IMG/VR virus record: IMGVR_UViG_3300032118_000010
Span: 1-47,913 of that record
Direction: 5' to 3' (one strand)
Origin: a virus
Length of the DNA stretch: 47,913 nucleotides
A program made the position numbers and the translations under genes. Under the pieces are notes generated by a model. That model worked only from the letters and a program-made list of their open reading frames with translations. It searched no databases and had not been told where the DNA came from. This document shows, piece after piece, positions 47,111 through 47,913 of the stretch (its first letter is position 1; each line of letters begins with the position of its first letter).

Positions 47111-47913
47111 ATGAGCAATCACGCGCCGAAGCTCTACCTCGATACGGAAACCTGCGGGCTGCACAGCATGATGGTGCTGTTGCAGTATGCCGTGGAAGAC
47201 GGCCCTATCACTCTGTACGAGGTCTGGCGGCGGCCCATCCGCGAGACGCTGGCGCTGATCGAGTGGATATGCCAGCACACCGTTGTGGGTTTCAATCTGT
47301 CCTTCGACTGGTTCCACGTCTGCAAAATCTACACCGTCTTTCGCCTTTGCCACCCGGACTGGATTCCCGAGGAGCATATCGACGAGATCGCCATGCTGGA
47401 GCCGCAGGGGCAGGAAGGCCCTTGCATCAAGCCGGCGGCGGTCCTGGACCTGATGCTTCACAGCCGCAAAGGCCCGATGCAATCACTCATGGCCCGCGAA
47501 GATATACGCATCAAGCGGGTTCCCACATTTCTTGCCTACGCGCTGGCCCGAGAGCTAGAGGCCCGCATTGAATTCGACAACATTTACTTTGCGAAGCGAG
47601 CCGACCCGGAAGCGCCCAAGTGGCAGGTCTTCGACCGGCACGATTCTTTCGGCGATCTGGATACCGAGTTCAAGGATGTCGTCTTGAAGTTCAACCCGGC
47701 TGGTGGCCTCAAATTCCTCGCCGAGCACGCCCTGAAGCTCAAGCCCAAGTATCACTACAAGGACGTGGAGCCGCCCCCGGCGTGGCGGCCCTACGAGTTG
47801 GGCTATGCGCCCACGGCCCTTGCCGTGTCGAGCCCCGAAAAGGGCTGGGCAATCGAGGCTGACGAAGACGGCGGCAAGAAGGTCACGAAATACGCCTGGC
47901 CCGGCGTGATTCG
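47111..47913 (+). CDS. family A DNA polymerase, N-terminal part (runs off end)
   Basis: 267 codons visible, no stop. N-terminal 3'-5' exonuclease domain: Exo I KLYLDTETCGL (D and E), Exo II HTVVGFNLSFDWFHV, followed by PAAVLDLMLHSRKGPMQSLM. Further on, FNPAGGLKFLAEHALKLKPK and WRPYELGYAPTA look like the entry to the polymerase domain of phage family A enzymes. The catalytic palm lies beyond the window. It is the likely replicative polymerase working with the primase-helicase on the other strand. Whether it is in the clade linked to 2-aminoadenine DNA cannot be judged from this part. Confidence 0.8.
   Translation, partial: MSNHAPKLYLDTETCGLHSMMVLLQYAVEDGPITLYEVWRRPIRETLALIEWICQHTVVGFNLSFDWFHVCKIYTVFRLCHPDWIPEEHIDEIAMLEPQGQEGPCIKPAAVLDLMLHSRKGPMQSLMAREDIRIKRVPTFLAYALARELEARIEFDNIYFAKRADPEAPKWQVFDRHDSFGDLDTEFKDVVLKFNPAGGLKFLAEHALKLKPKYHYKDVEPPPAWRPYELGYAPTALAVSSPEKGWAIEADEDGGKKVTKYAWPGVI

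Overview
The window is a 47.9 kb, GC-rich piece of a tailed-phage (siphovirus-type) genome, either a free phage or a prophage, whose host is most likely a planctomycete. The phage call rests on a syntenic block of scaffold, major capsid protein, head-tail joining proteins, major tail protein, frameshifted tail assembly chaperones, a 1255-residue tape measure protein and tail-tip genes, followed by a replication block. The host call rests on one host-type gene (23431-24459), a DUF1559 prepilin-like protein of the kind hugely expanded in Planctomycetes, next to a secreted FmdE-family protein. Portal and terminase are not in the window and probably lie to its left. The family A DNA polymerase runs off the right edge.

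Layout. 1-22623 (+): virion genes in canonical order, ending in four tandem lectin-fold paralogues (11707-15835), an 835-residue repeat protein, two tail-tip proteins, a small conserved phage protein, a strong terminator hairpin and a phage-encoded SPFH/band-7 gene. 22624-24459 (+): a two-gene cargo with its own promoter and palindromic operator, bounded on both sides by copies of the SPFH 3' end, so it looks like a moron acquired by recombination. 24696-30931 (-): three Cys-rich unknown proteins, then a replication operon with a DnaQ-like exonuclease, a dATP/dGTP diphosphohydrolase-like protein, a small acidic protein and an AEP primase/SF3 helicase. 31017-31102: a 20-bp perfect inverted repeat in the divergent promoter region. 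31098-40544 (+): ParB-like protein, putative ssDNA-associated protein, DNA methyltransferase, SNF2-type helicase, secreted trypsin-like protease, HTH-phosphoesterase and small proteins. 40595-43975: an intact recombinase-in-trio (RIT) element with 29-bp terminal inverted repeats. 43983-47913 (+): small proteins, a very acidic protein, tRNA-Asn(GUU), an LpxH-like phosphoesterase, a second ParB-like protein and the polymerase start.

Mobile and selfish DNA is unusually dense. A 267-nt ORF-less group I intron interrupts codon 6 of the major tail protein, with a free-standing GIY-YIG endonuclease gene directly upstream. An endonuclease VII/HNH module is fused in frame in front of a tail gene. A LAGLIDADG domain sits inside the methyltransferase reading frame without splicing signals. 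The RIT element and the duplicated-end cargo add to these. The most interesting candidates for a second look are the intron plus neighbouring nuclease, the cargo bounded by SPFH duplications, the RIT element with its symmetric decamer ends, the LAGLIDADG-split methyltransferase, and a novel DGxIxY/Cys repeat domain in the reverse-strand genes.
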